64,000 nt of DNA from an uncultured Bacteroidota bacterium (GCA_913041125.1 CAJWHM010000004.1:27813-91812), one strand, 5' to 3'. Positions 1-10,437 are shown, counted from the stretch's first letter. Notes: a model not told the origin generated them from the letters alone. Made by a program: numbers and translations.

Positions 1-1439
1 GCATTCTAGCGGGAGAAGATATGTATAAAGAATTTGGAGGCTGCCCTTCAGCTGGAGTAATTGTTGTTATTGCGAAAATATCTGGTAAAAGATGCGTTAT
101 AGTAGCAAATGATCCCTCTGTTAAGGCAGGTGCATGGTTTCCAATTTCTACTAAAAAAAATCTTAGAGCACAAGAAATAGCAATGGAAAATAATATCCCT
201 ATAGTATATCTTGTAGATAGTGCAGGAATTTTTCTGCCTCTACAAGATCAACTTTTTGCTGATAAAGAGAATTTTGGACGAATTTTTAGAAATAATGCTA
301 AGATGAGTAGTAAAGGAATAATTCAAATTGCTGCAATTATGGGCAGTTGTGTTGCAGGAGGTGCTTATTTACCAATTATGTCAGATGAAGCAATAATAGT
401 TGAAAAAACAGGAAGTATTTTTTTGGCGGGTAGTTATTTAGTTAAAGCTGCAATAGGCGAAGATGTAGACAATGAATTCTTAGGAGGTGCTGAAACACAT
501 AGTGGAATAAGCGGTGTTACAGACTATAAAGTGAAAGATGATAAAGCTGCACTAGATAAAATAAGAAATCTTGTTGAAAAAATTGGGCTAAATTCTGAGG
601 CTGGATTTCAAAGAACAAAAACTAAAAAACCAATAATTTCTCAAGAAAAGTTATATGATATTATCCCAAAGGATAGCTCTCAGCCATATGATACTTATGA
701 GTTAATTAATACAATAATCGATCATAAATCTATGGATGAATATAAAAAAGATTATGGTCAAACATTGATCACATTATATGCTAAAATAGAAGGGTGGTCA
801 GTAGGTATAATAGCCAATCAAAGAAAAATTGTAAAAAGTAAAAATGGTGAAATGCAATTTGGAGGTGTCATCTATGGAGATGGAGCTGATAAAGCAACTC
901 GTTTTATTGCAAATTGTAATCAGCGTAAAATCCCATTAGTTTTTCTTCAAGATGTTACTGGCTTTATGGTAGGAAGTAAAGCTGAACATGGAGGGATAAT
1001 TAAAGATGGAGCAAAAATGGTTAATGCTGTTGCAAACTCAGTGGTTCCAAAATTTACAATAATTGTTGGTAATTCATTTGGAGCTGGCAATTATGCTATG
1101 TGTGGTAAGGCTTTTGATCCAAGGTTTATATTAGCATGGCCAACTGCAAAAATAGCGGTGATGGGAGGAAATCAAGCCTCTAACGTTTTACTACAAATAG
1201 AAAAATCCACTTTAAAAAAATCAGGAGAAAAAAAGCAAGAAACTAAAGGATCATCTTTTCGCAATAAAATTTTAGAAGATTATAATAAAAAAGCTAATGT
1301 GCTTTATGCCGCGTCACAATTATGGATTGATGCGGTAATCGACCCTATAGAAACTAGAAAATGGATTAGTATGGGTATCGAAGTTGCTAATCATTCACAA
1401 ATAGAAAAAAAATTTAACATGGGAATCTTACAAGTGTAA
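1..1439 (+). CDS. Acyl-CoA carboxylase carboxyltransferase (beta) subunit, methylcrotonyl-/propionyl-CoA carboxylase type; 5' end outside window
   Basis: ORF from 21 to 1439 is open upstream to the window edge (in-frame ILAGED before the first Met); VANDPSVKAG, YLVDSAG, FLQDVTGFMVG and GNSFGAGNYAMCGKAFDPRF motifs typical of the family. Confidence 0.9.
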   Translation, partial: ILAGEDMYKEFGGCPSAGVIVVIAKISGKRCVIVANDPSVKAGAWFPISTKKNLRAQEIAMENNIPIVYLVDSAGIFLPLQDQLFADKENFGRIFRNNAKMSSKGIIQIAAIMGSCVAGGAYLPIMSDEAIIVEKTGSIFLAGSYLVKAAIGEDVDNEFLGGAETHSGISGVTDYKVKDDKAALDKIRNLVEKIGLNSEAGFQRTKTKKPIISQEKLYDIIPKDSSQPYDTYELINTIIDHKSMDEYKKDYGQTLITLYAKIEGWSVGIIANQRKIVKSKNGEMQFGGVIYGDGADKATRFIANCNQRKIPLVFLQDVTGFMVGSKAEHGGIIKDGAKMVNAVANSVVPKFTIIVGNSFGAGNYAMCGKAFDPRFILAWPTAKIAVMGGNQASNVLLQIEKSTLKKSGEKKQETKGSSFRNKILEDYNKKANVLYAASQLWIDAVIDPIETRKWISMGIEVANHSQIEKKFNMGILQV

Positions 1440-2522
1440 AATTCTATTAGGTTTCTGGTTCATAGTTTCTTTTCTTTTTATTTTTCCACTGTATGTTTGA
1501 ATAAAATTTTTAAAACATAAAATAGCTTTTGGTGTTTCATAATCTTTTAATGGTTTGCAACTTATAATTTGCTCTTTTAGTCTTTCAATCTTTATTTCTG
1601 GATCATCTTTAACAACTAGAACTAATTTTTCAATAGCATTTGAATCTTCCATTTTATCAATAAAAAAATGGAATGATAGGTTTTGAGAAAGTTTTCGTTC
1701 TATTTGTTCTGGATGAAGTTTATAGTTTTCCAATTTAATAATGTGATCGATTCTACCTACTAATTTAAAATGATTAGGACTATATATTTCAACCTCATCA
1801 TTGGTAACTAAGTTTTCAACACCTAGTTTTGGAGCATCTATAACCAAACAATTTCGATTATCTTTTTTTACTACTATGTTTGGTAAACATTTAAATTCTG
1901 ACAAGGGATCATTCATTTCACGAATTGCAATATGGGAAAGAGTTTCCATCATTCCATATGTTTCATATGCTCTAACTTTTAATTTTATCAATTTTTTTTG
2001 TAATGAATTAGAAAGATAAGCTCCACCGATAATGAGTTTCTTGACTTTTTTTAATTCATTTAGTGAATGAAATGCTTGTATTGGGGTCATAGCAACAAAA
2101 TCATAAGATTTATCATTTTTATAAAAAGGCATTTTTGAAGGAGAAATCAAGTCTATTTCAAGTCCTAGAATCATTGCTCTAATTAACATCATTTTACCAG
2201 CTATAAAATTTGCTGGCAGACAATGGAGTGCTTTATCGCCTACGGTAACATTGAAATAATTTCCAGTAGAGATGGCACTATTTACCAAGAATTGCTTTTT
2301 TACTTTTATTTTTTTTTCACTTAAACTATTATTATCGGAACATTCAAGGTATATTGAGTCATTCGCATCTAACCAATCTAATAGAAAATCACCCATATAA
2401 TTTTCATAAATATCACCTTCTTTTATAAAATTATATGCTACTTCTTTGAGTGTTTTCTGATCATAATAATATCCATTAAGTAAAAATCGATTATGTATTT
2501 TATTATAATTAGGAATTTGCAT
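1428..2522 (-). CDS. MenE-like AMP-binding (o-succinylbenzoate-CoA ligase-like) protein, degenerate P-loop
   Basis: CLPANFIAGKMMLIRAM, YETYGMMETLSHIA, KLVGRIDHIIK and SGKIKR motifs of short Bacteroidota MenE. Confidence 0.75.
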   Translation of the reverse strand: MQIPNYNKIHNRFLLNGYYYDQKTLKEVAYNFIKEGDIYENYMGDFLLDWLDANDSIYLECSDNNSLSEKKIKVKKQFLVNSAISTGNYFNVTVGDKALHCLPANFIAGKMMLIRAMILGLEIDLISPSKMPFYKNDKSYDFVAMTPIQAFHSLNELKKVKKLIIGGAYLSNSLQKKLIKLKVRAYETYGMMETLSHIAIREMNDPLSEFKCLPNIVVKKDNRNCLVIDAPKLGVENLVTNDEVEIYSPNHFKLVGRIDHIIKLENYKLHPEQIERKLSQNLSFHFFIDKMEDSNAIEKLVLVVKDDPEIKIERLKEQIISCKPLKDYETPKAILCFKNFIQTYSGKIKRKETMNQKPNRILHL

Positions 2523-2524
2523 AA

Positions 2525-3427
2525 TTAAATTTTTACCAAAAGTTTATTTTTCAAATCAGACCATTTGTATTTTTTATACATATAAATGTAAAATAATGGA
2601 TATAAAATTAACATTGAAATAATTGTTTCGCCTACCAATGATGGATCAGAAATATCAATTAAAATTGATTCTGTTTGAAATGCTGTCCATGATGAGGTAA
2701 CTAAAAGAGCAGTTATTAAATTATTAGCTGCATGAAAACCTAAAGCTAATTCAATACCTTGGTCCATAAGGGTAATTATTCCGAGAAAAAGTCCAGTACC
2801 TATATAATAAATTAAAATCCCTAATCCTAATTTTTGGACTTCTGGATTAAAAATATGAAGGCATCCAAAAATAAAAGAAGTTAAAAATAATCCAATCCAA
2901 GGCCTTTTAAAGTACAAACTAAATCCCTGAAATAAATATCCTCTGAATAACAATTCTTCCAAACTAGTTTGAATAGGTATTAAAATAAAACCAATAATTA
3001 ATAGAATAAAGAATTTCTCAAACTTAAAATTGATTTGATAATCTTCTGAATTGATAAAAAAATCTGCAGAAATAAAAGTTATAGTAATTGATCCCCAAAG
3101 AATAAAAGAGTGAATAATTCTGCGCCAATCAACTTTACTTCTAGATGTAGTGATACTTACAAAATTTCGATTATGTAATTTTTTAATTACTAGATACAAA
3201 CCTAAAAATCCAAAAACAAAAGGAATTAAAATTAAAAATAATTGTAAATTCTTGTCTAGGTTCCTTAAAGCGATCATTGGATCTCCTCCAGCCTCAGAAA
3301 TAGCGTCAGCTGTTATAAAAAGTGAAAGTGGTAATTGGCCAAGAATTGAAAATATTATAACAATGAATGAACCAAGTAAATATTTCCAAAACGGATTTGT
3401 GTTTAACGTATCCTGTTTTAAGAACAT
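2525..3427 (-). CDS. CPBP family intramembrane metalloprotease-like protein
   Basis: EELLFRGYLFQG motif, multiple TM helices, late FGCLH and FHAANN motifs. Confidence 0.85.
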   Translation of the reverse strand: MFLKQDTLNTNPFWKYLLGSFIVIIFSILGQLPLSLFITADAISEAGGDPMIALRNLDKNLQLFLILIPFVFGFLGLYLVIKKLHNRNFVSITTSRSKVDWRRIIHSFILWGSITITFISADFFINSEDYQINFKFEKFFILLIIGFILIPIQTSLEELLFRGYLFQGFSLYFKRPWIGLFLTSFIFGCLHIFNPEVQKLGLGILIYYIGTGLFLGIITLMDQGIELALGFHAANNLITALLVTSSWTAFQTESILIDISDPSLVGETIISMLILYPLFYIYMYKKYKWSDLKNKLLVKI

Positions 3428-3431
3428 AAAA

Positions 3432-4778
3432 TCATATGAATAACAATAATATAATAGCTAAACAAAAAACAATTTGATAATATATAGTCTGAATATTGTA
3501 GTTAACCAATTCTCTCGAATCAAAATATTTAAATAAACCACGGAAAATATATAATCCATAAACTGTTAAAAGAGATAAAATTATATAGAATCCAGTAATA
3601 TTAGGATTATTTAAAGATTTTGAAAATGAATCAAAAAAATAATATGTTGAAATTAAAATTAAAATTAAATTCAAAAAATAGATCCATCTCGACATTTTTT
3701 TACCGAATAAAACGACCAGGTTTATCTTGTCTGATTTTTTATCTGATTTATAATCTGGGTACTGATTAATGAAAAGAATATTTGTAGTAAGCAAACCGAG
3801 TGGTATACCGATCAATAAAAACAATTTAAATGCTTCAAAATTAATTGCAACTTCAGAATTTGACATTGCAAAAAAGCTACCCAAGGTTAACAAAGGTCCA
3901 AATGTTAGAAATATAGTTAGTTCACCTAAACCTTTTCTTGCAGATAGTCTCAAAGGTTCGGCAGTATAAAAATAAGCAAGAAGCGAGCCAACAAGTCCAA
4001 TTATTATTATTGCATAAATATTATTAAATGACCCTGTCTGTAAAAATATATTAATGGAAAGAATTATTACACAAATCAGAGCGCTAGCAATCATAAAAGT
4101 TCCTAATTTTTTTGTGTTTTTTAAAGTTATAAGACCAAGCTCAATTGCTCTACTTCCACCTGATATTTGGGCTCCTCTTAATATTAGTGATTTATCTCCA
4201 ACATTAAAATATTCGTTGTTGTTTTCATCTGTCCCTGACTTCACATCAAAATAATCATTGTATAGGTTCCCAAAAATATGAACACATATTACACCCAAAA
4301 TAGATACTATACTATTGAATATGGATAAAGAGTTATATTGACTTAACATTACAGATACAATTATCATTGGAAGAATTGATGCTAAAGTGAAACCTCCCCT
4401 GGTTATTGCAATCCCTTTTATGATTTTAGTAGTTAAATTAATAGGAATATTTACTTCCTCATTAATCTCTTTAGTAATACCACAATAACCTGTTTGAGGC
4501 TGATCTTTACCATTAGCGAAGTTTGGAGTAATTAATATCTCAGCATTAAACTTTGAACCATCTTTTTTTATAAAATTTGTTTTAACCAAAGATTTCCCCT
4601 TTTTGTTAGCTACTTCTAACCATCCTAAAACATTTTGAATTACAATTTCCCCTGGGGAAAAAATAGATACCCTCTTCTTTCCAATAAGTTCTTTTTTTGT
4701 ATATCCAAACATCTCTAGAGCTCCTTTATTCATTTCTTGAATAACACCCTCCATATCACAAATTATAACACTCTTCAT
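3432..4778 (-). CDS. PAS domain-UbiA/MenA-like prenyltransferase fusion
   Basis: N-terminal PAS/PAC (ICDMEGVIQEMNKGALEMFGYTKKELIGK...GYCGITKEI) in frame with a polytopic UbiA domain (NLYNDYFDVKSGTD, INQYPDYKSDK). Confidence 0.85.
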   Translation of the reverse strand: MKSVIICDMEGVIQEMNKGALEMFGYTKKELIGKKRVSIFSPGEIVIQNVLGWLEVANKKGKSLVKTNFIKKDGSKFNAEILITPNFANGKDQPQTGYCGITKEINEEVNIPINLTTKIIKGIAITRGGFTLASILPMIIVSVMLSQYNSLSIFNSIVSILGVICVHIFGNLYNDYFDVKSGTDENNNEYFNVGDKSLILRGAQISGGSRAIELGLITLKNTKKLGTFMIASALICVIILSINIFLQTGSFNNIYAIIIIGLVGSLLAYFYTAEPLRLSARKGLGELTIFLTFGPLLTLGSFFAMSNSEVAINFEAFKLFLLIGIPLGLLTTNILFINQYPDYKSDKKSDKINLVVLFGKKMSRWIYFLNLILILISTYYFFDSFSKSLNNPNITGFYIILSLLTVYGLYIFRGLFKYFDSRELVNYNIQTIYYQIVFCLAIILLLFI

Positions 4779-4822
4779 CTAAATAAATTTAATGCACAAA
4801 TATATTTTAAAATAAAATAATC

Positions 4823-5236
4823 TTAAATATTTTTTATAAATGTTGTTAACTTACAAATTGAGATCAAATTATCATCTTCATCGGTTACGCGTATCTCCCA
4901 CAATTGAATCCTTTTCCCTATATTAATCGGCTTGGCTGTAGCATATACAAATCCTTTGGAAATACTTTTTATATGATTTGCAGTAATTTCGATTCCCCTT
5001 ACTACTGCTTTTGGATTTTTATTTAATACGAAAACAGCTGCACTTCCAACACTTTCAGCAAGTGCTGCTGTTGCTCCTCCATGTAATATACCGTCAGGCT
5101 GATATACTTTTTTATTTACTGGCATTCGAGCTTGTAAAAAATTTTCTCCAACATCAACGTATTCAATTTTTAATGTTTCCATCAAGGTATTTTTACAGAT
5201 CTCATTTACAATTGCTAAAATTTGTTTTTTTTCCAT
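4823..5236 (-). CDS. Hotdog-fold thioesterase (PaaI/MenI-like)
   Basis: QPDGILHGGATAALAESVGS motif; next to menE/menA-like genes. Confidence 0.85.
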   Translation of the reverse strand: MEKKQILAIVNEICKNTLMETLKIEYVDVGENFLQARMPVNKKVYQPDGILHGGATAALAESVGSAAVFVLNKNPKAVVRGIEITANHIKSISKGFVYATAKPINIGKRIQLWEIRVTDEDDNLISICKLTTFIKNI

Positions 5237-5286
5237 TACATAATCTTATGGTTATAAAGTTATTTCTCCAATGGTACATAAATTAA

Positions 5287-5317
5287 AAACCTTCTGTTAT
5301 ATTAGAACAGAAGGTTT
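5287..5317 (-). terminator. Rho-independent terminator of dnaK
   Basis: Perfect inverted repeat AAACCTTCTGTT-n7-AACAGAAGGTTT, T-rich on the minus strand. Confidence 0.8.
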
Positions 5318-5342
5318 AATTGGTTTTGTATATTTTAAAGCT

Positions 5343-7253
5343 TTATTCTTTTACCTCTTCAAAATCAACGTCTTGCACATCATCACCTTCTTTTGTTGAT
5401 TCTTTTGGATTTTTTGGCTCAGTTCCATCAGGATTCGAATTATTAGCTTGAGCTTGGGCTTTATACATTTCTTCAGATGCATTTTTCCAAGCTTCATTTA
5501 TCTTTTCTAAAGCTTTGTCAATTTGATCTAAACTCTTAGATCCGTGAGCTTTTTTAAGCTCTTCCAATGCGCTTTGAATTGGCCCTTTTTTTTCATCTGA
5601 AAGTTTATCTCCAAATTCTTTTAGTTGCTTCTCAGTTTGAAAAATCATTTGATCAGCACTATTTAGTTTCTCAGCCTCTTCTTTTACTTTTTTATCTGCG
5701 TCAGCATTTGCCTCCGCCTCTTTTTTCATTTTTTCAATTTCTTCTTCTGTCAAACCTGAGGAAGCTTCAATACGTATGTCTTGAGATTTATTTGTTGCTT
5801 TATCTAAAGCACTTACCTTAATAATTCCATTAGCGTCAATATCAAAAGTTACTTCAATTTGTGGGGTTCCTCTTTGTGCTGGTGGAATTCCATCAAGATG
5901 AAAACGCCCTATAGTTTTATTATCATTTGCCATTGAACGTTCACCTTGTAAAACATGAATTTCAACAGAAGGTTGATTATCTGCTGCTGTTGAAAAAATT
6001 TGAGATTTTTTTGTGGGAATTGTTGTGTTTGATTCAATTAATTTTGTCATTACACCGCCCATAGTTTCAATTCCTAAAGACAAAGGAGTTACATCTAATA
6101 ATAATACATCTTTTACATCTCCAGTTAAAACACCTCCTTGGATAGCAGCACCAATTGCTACGACTTCGTCAGGATTTACACCTTTTGATGGCTTTTTAGA
6201 AAAAAACTTTTCAACTTCTTCTTGAATAATAGGTATTCGAGTTGAACCACCGACTAATATAACTTCGTCAATATCCCCTGTTGATAAACCTGCATCGTCA
6301 AGAGCTTTTTTTACAGGAGTCATTGATCTTTTTACTAAATCGTCCGCTAGCTTTTCAAAATTAGCGCGTGTAAGAGAAGTTACCAAATGTTTAGGACCGG
6401 ACTCAGTCGCAGTTACGTATGGTAAGTTAATTTCTGTCTGTGTAGAAGAAGATAATTCAATTTTTGCTTTTTCAGCTGCTTCTTTAAGACGTTGTAATGC
6501 CATAGGATCTTTTCTTAAATCAATAGATTCGTCTTTCTGAAAAGTTTCTGCTAAAAAATTAATTATCACTTGATCAAAATCATCACCTCCTAAATGTGTA
6601 TCTCCGTTTGTAGAAAGAACTTCAAAAACACCATCTCCAAGCTCTAAAATAGAAATATCAAAAGTACCTCCACCAAGATCATAAACTGCTATTTTTCTAT
6701 CAGAGCCTCCTTTATCAAGTCCATATGCAAGTGCAGCTGCAGTTGGCTCATTAATAATTCTTTGAACTTTTAGACCTGCTATCTCTCCTGCTTCTTTTGT
6801 AGCTTGACGTTGTGAATCATTGAAATAAGCAGGTACTGTTATCACAGCTTCAGAAACATCCTGACCAAGATAGTCTTCTGCAGTTTTTTTCATTTTTTGC
6901 AACGTCATAGCAGAAAGCTCCTGGGGACTATACATTCTTCCATCTATATCAACTCTTGGTGTATCATTGTCACCTTTAATTACTTTATATGCAACCGATT
7001 GGATATCATTTTTTGATTCAGAAAATTTATTACCCATAAAACGCTTGATTGAGGCTATAGTTTTTGTTGGATTTGTTACAGCTTGCCTCTTTGCTGGATC
7101 TCCAACTTTAATTTCACCGCCTTCAACAAATGCTATCACAGAAGGTGTTGTTCTTTTTCCTTCAGCATTTGGTATAACTACTGGCTCATTACCTTCCATA
7201 ACAGAAACACAAGAATTTGTAGTTCCTAAGTCAATACCTATTATTTTACTCAT
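5343..7253 (-). CDS. dnaK: Molecular chaperone DnaK
   Basis: [18 protein letters not shown], full-length Hsp70 signatures. Confidence 0.99.
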   Translation of the reverse strand: MSKIIGIDLGTTNSCVSVMEGNEPVVIPNAEGKRTTPSVIAFVEGGEIKVGDPAKRQAVTNPTKTIASIKRFMGNKFSESKNDIQSVAYKVIKGDNDTPRVDIDGRMYSPQELSAMTLQKMKKTAEDYLGQDVSEAVITVPAYFNDSQRQATKEAGEIAGLKVQRIINEPTAAALAYGLDKGGSDRKIAVYDLGGGTFDISILELGDGVFEVLSTNGDTHLGGDDFDQVIINFLAETFQKDESIDLRKDPMALQRLKEAAEKAKIELSSSTQTEINLPYVTATESGPKHLVTSLTRANFEKLADDLVKRSMTPVKKALDDAGLSTGDIDEVILVGGSTRIPIIQEEVEKFFSKKPSKGVNPDEVVAIGAAIQGGVLTGDVKDVLLLDVTPLSLGIETMGGVMTKLIESNTTIPTKKSQIFSTAADNQPSVEIHVLQGERSMANDNKTIGRFHLDGIPPAQRGTPQIEVTFDIDANGIIKVSALDKATNKSQDIRIEASSGLTEEEIEKMKKEAEANADADKKVKEEAEKLNSADQMIFQTEKQLKEFGDKLSDEKKGPIQSALEELKKAHGSKSLDQIDKALEKINEAWKNASEEMYKAQAQANNSNPDGTEPKNPKESTKEGDDVQDVDFEEVKE

Positions 7254-7283
7254 GATTTTAATAATTTACATATCATTTAATCC

Positions 7284-7322
7284 AATCACTATGCCAGAAG
7301 ATTAAACCTGACAGCATGACAG
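7284..7322 (-). promoter_or_regulatory. Candidate heat-shock element upstream of dnaK
   Basis: Coding strand TGTCATGCTGTCAGGTTTAATCTTCTGGCA, aligns to the grpE upstream region. Confidence 0.45.
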
Positions 7323-7377
7323 TTTATTAATAAAAAAATAATTTTCATGGTTTTGTAATCATTTCTAAAAACAAAAC

Positions 7378-8217
7378 ATGCTATTTTTACAAAATATGGA
7401 AGATATAACTGACAAAAAATATAGTAGAGTTACAACTAAATCATTGCAGGAGATGAAGCGAAATGGTCAAAAAATATCTATGCTTACAGCATATGACTAT
7501 TCATTTGGAGGACTAGTTGACAAAGCTGGGATTGATATTATATTAGTAGGTGATTCTGCTTCGAATGTAATGGCAGGGCACGAAACTACTCTCCCTGTAA
7601 CATTAGATCAAATGATTTATCATGCAAGCAGTGTAGTTAGAGCTGCAAAAAGAGCTTTAGTTGTTGTTGACCTACCTTTTGGTACATATCAATCCGATTC
7701 AAAAGAAGCTCTTAGGTCAGCTATCCGTATAATGAAAGAGTCGGGCGCTCATGCTGTTAAGGTAGAAGGAGGAGAACAAGTTAAAGACTCAATTGAAAGG
7801 ATAACTCAAGCTGGAATTCCTGTAATGGGACACCTAGGGCTTACACCTCAATCAATATATAAGTTTGGCTCGTACACAGTTCGTGCAAGAGAGGAAAATG
7901 AAGCAAAACAATTACTAAATGAAGTTAAGCTTATAGAAAAAATTGGTTGTTTTGGAATTGTATTAGAAAAAATTCCAGCCTTAGTAGCTAAAAAAGCTAC
8001 TGATTCTATTAAAATTCCAACCATTGGAATTGGAGCAGGTGCTAATGTTGATGGACAAGTTCTAGTATTACATGATATGTTAGGAATGAATAAAGAGTTT
8101 AGCCCTCGTTTTCTTAGAAGATATTGTGATCTGGATAAAATTATTCATGAAGCAATAAGTCAGTATGGAAAAGATGTGAAATCAAAAAATTTTCCAAATG
8201 AAAACGAACAATATTAG
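7378..8217 (+). CDS. panB: 3-methyl-2-oxobutanoate hydroxymethyltransferase
   Basis: [61 protein letters not shown]. Confidence 0.97.
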   Translation: MLFLQNMEDITDKKYSRVTTKSLQEMKRNGQKISMLTAYDYSFGGLVDKAGIDIILVGDSASNVMAGHETTLPVTLDQMIYHASSVVRAAKRALVVVDLPFGTYQSDSKEALRSAIRIMKESGAHAVKVEGGEQVKDSIERITQAGIPVMGHLGLTPQSIYKFGSYTVRAREENEAKQLLNEVKLIEKIGCFGIVLEKIPALVAKKATDSIKIPTIGIGAGANVDGQVLVLHDMLGMNKEFSPRFLRRYCDLDKIIHEAISQYGKDVKSKNFPNENEQY

Positions 8218-8219
8218 TT

Positions 8220-8903
8220 TTGGATATAGAAAATCGTATTCTTTTTGAAGATAATCATTTAGTAGTTGTTAATAAAAAATCTGGTGAGCTATCACAAGGA
8301 GATAAAACAAATGATATTACCCTGCCTGATCTAATTAAATCCTATTTAAAAAAAAAATATAAAAAACCAGGAAATGTTTATTTGGGCATTATACATAGAT
8401 TAGATCGCCCAACAAGCGGAATAATGGTTTTTGCAAAAACTTCAAAAGCATTAAGTAGATTAAATCATCAATTTAAATTGAGAAATACAAAAAAACTCTA
8501 CTGGGCAATTGTAGAAAAATTATTTCCAGAAAAAGAAGGAACATTAATCCATTGGATGACAAGAAATTCAAAAAAAAACAAATCAAAAGCTCACAATAAA
8601 GAAGTTCAAAATAGTAAAAAAGCCATACTTCATTTTAAGTGCATACAATATTTTGATAAATACACTTTACTTGAAATATCTCTTGAAACAGGTCGTCACC
8701 ACCAAATTCGTTCACAACTAAGCAGTTCCGGATATCCCATTCAAGGAGATCTCAAATATGGTGCAGCAAGAAGTAATAAAAATGGAAGCATAAGTTTAAT
8801 TTCCAAAATGATTGAAATAAATCATCCAATAAAAAATAACAGACTTCGGTTTAGCGTAAATCCCGAGAAAGTGGGGATATGGAGGAGCGTTCTTTACGAT
8901 TGA
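8220..8903 (+). CDS. RluA-family pseudouridine synthase (TTG start)
   Basis: GIIHRLDRPTSGIMVFAKT catalytic motif, ETGRHHQIRSQL. Confidence 0.95.
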   Translation: MDIENRILFEDNHLVVVNKKSGELSQGDKTNDITLPDLIKSYLKKKYKKPGNVYLGIIHRLDRPTSGIMVFAKTSKALSRLNHQFKLRNTKKLYWAIVEKLFPEKEGTLIHWMTRNSKKNKSKAHNKEVQNSKKAILHFKCIQYFDKYTLLEISLETGRHHQIRSQLSSSGYPIQGDLKYGAARSNKNGSISLISKMIEINHPIKNNRLRFSVNPEKVGIWRSVLYD

Positions 8904-10437
8904 TTGATGATGCTTTTTTACTAATTATTTTAGCTATAGGCTCATTTTTAATTTTGCTTTCAAGCCAAGAGAGTATGTCCAAATAAAGAAATGATCTTCT
9001 TTCATATGGATCATTTTCGTATTGTCTTAATTCTTCATATAATGCTTCAAATGCAGTTTTTAATTCATGAGGATATATATCTCCAAGACCCCGAACAAAT
9101 CTTATCATTGCTTTTTGTACCTCATGTAAATCATTCATTTTTATTAAAAATTTATATGTTTCACGTAGGTGAGATTCTAAATGATAATCAAAACCTGCTT
9201 CATAATGTGCAAAAATATTGAGTACCCTAGAAAAACAAAGCAAATCCTCACGCATTTTTAATTTTTTATTACTAATAATTTTATCCAAATAAATTATACA
9301 ATTTTCGTAATCCTCTGAACCAAAATAAATACAAGAAATTTTGTAATAAAACATCATAATGTGATGTGGGTCAATTTGATTACAGAAATCTTTTATCCCC
9401 TTTTTAATTTCAGGTATTAATATTAGTCCTCTTTCGAAACTACCTTCTAAAAAATGGATATTTAACTTGTTATTATAATAAAATTGAAAACTAAGGGCTT
9501 TAAGATTATCATTTTTTGGAAAGCTTTCATGGGTTGTCCAATATAGCATTTGTTTTAGAACCTCTTTGAATTTCGATGGATATTTGATTAAGGCCAAACT
9601 TTCCATTAAATAATTATTCCCTTTAAGGTAAAAAACAGGATGAATACTTATCATTGATGGTGATTCCTCAAACATTTTTACCCATTTTGAAGCATATCTG
9701 TAGGTTGACAAAAAATCTTGTGTTAAAAAACTATACCAAACATGAGCCTTATAGTACCATAATTTTTCTCTGAAACCAAGGCTGTCGTAATCAAATTTTG
9801 GTAAATTTTCATAAAAAAATTGTGTGATTTCTCTAAATTCTTGATCACTCTTAGCATAACCCGCTTTAATAAGTCTTTCATAAAGCTGAAGGGAAAGATT
9901 TGATAGCTTAGTAGTAAGGTTATTTTGAATCCGTAGCTCCTCTGATTCTTGAATAAGTGTTTCTGATCGATTACTCAAACTTCTAGTAATATATTGTGAT
10001 TCAATTATTTTTTCTAACTCTACAATATCATATGCAACGTTTTTTTCTTCATGTTTTCTTGCTAATATCTTAGCTTTTTCTAAAACTTTTAAGCTTTGTT
10101 TGTACAACCCTTTTTGGTATAAGATAGTTGCGAAGTCAAGTTGTTCTCGAATCTGAATACGAATATTTTTATGCATAGGGTTCATGCGTAAACTAACTAA
10201 GATTTGTTTATAAAGATGTGCTTTAAGATTCGAAAGCTGTTGCTTAGTTACTATGCCTTTATTTAAAATTATTTTTTCATCATAGCGATTCATTTTGTCC
10301 AACAGGTGAAAGAGATTAAGGAATTTGGAATTTTCATTCGAATCCATTCGTCCTACATAAAGCGTAAATTGCCTTTTTTCAGATTTTGTTAAGGACTTAA
10401 CTAATACAAACAAATTATCTTTCTGGTCATTTGTCAT
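8851..10437 (-). CDS. Conserved hypothetical, helical/TPR-like 528 aa protein
   Basis: Long ORF; repeated helical regions; overlaps the rluA-like 3' end by 53 bp. Confidence 0.75.
   Translation of the reverse strand: MTNDQKDNLFVLVKSLTKSEKRQFTLYVGRMDSNENSKFLNLFHLLDKMNRYDEKIILNKGIVTKQQLSNLKAHLYKQILVSLRMNPMHKNIRIQIREQLDFATILYQKGLYKQSLKVLEKAKILARKHEEKNVAYDIVELEKIIESQYITRSLSNRSETLIQESEELRIQNNLTTKLSNLSLQLYERLIKAGYAKSDQEFREITQFFYENLPKFDYDSLGFREKLWYYKAHVWYSFLTQDFLSTYRYASKWVKMFEESPSMISIHPVFYLKGNNYLMESLALIKYPSKFKEVLKQMLYWTTHESFPKNDNLKALSFQFYYNNKLNIHFLEGSFERGLILIPEIKKGIKDFCNQIDPHHIMMFYYKISCIYFGSEDYENCIIYLDKIISNKKLKMREDLLCFSRVLNIFAHYEAGFDYHLESHLRETYKFLIKMNDLHEVQKAMIRFVRGLGDIYPHELKTAFEALYEELRQYENDPYERRSFLYLDILSWLESKIKNEPIAKIISKKASSINRKERSSISPLSRDLR

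Noticed and set aside
1801-2019. Plus-strand ORF of 72 aa inside the MenE-like gene, and similar antisense ORFs (e.g. 3150-3443, 5567-5821, 6967-7305, 14392-14685, 30521-30796, 62848-63108)
   Set aside because: Fully or nearly antisense to strong genes with low-complexity or non-protein-like composition; shadows of codon bias
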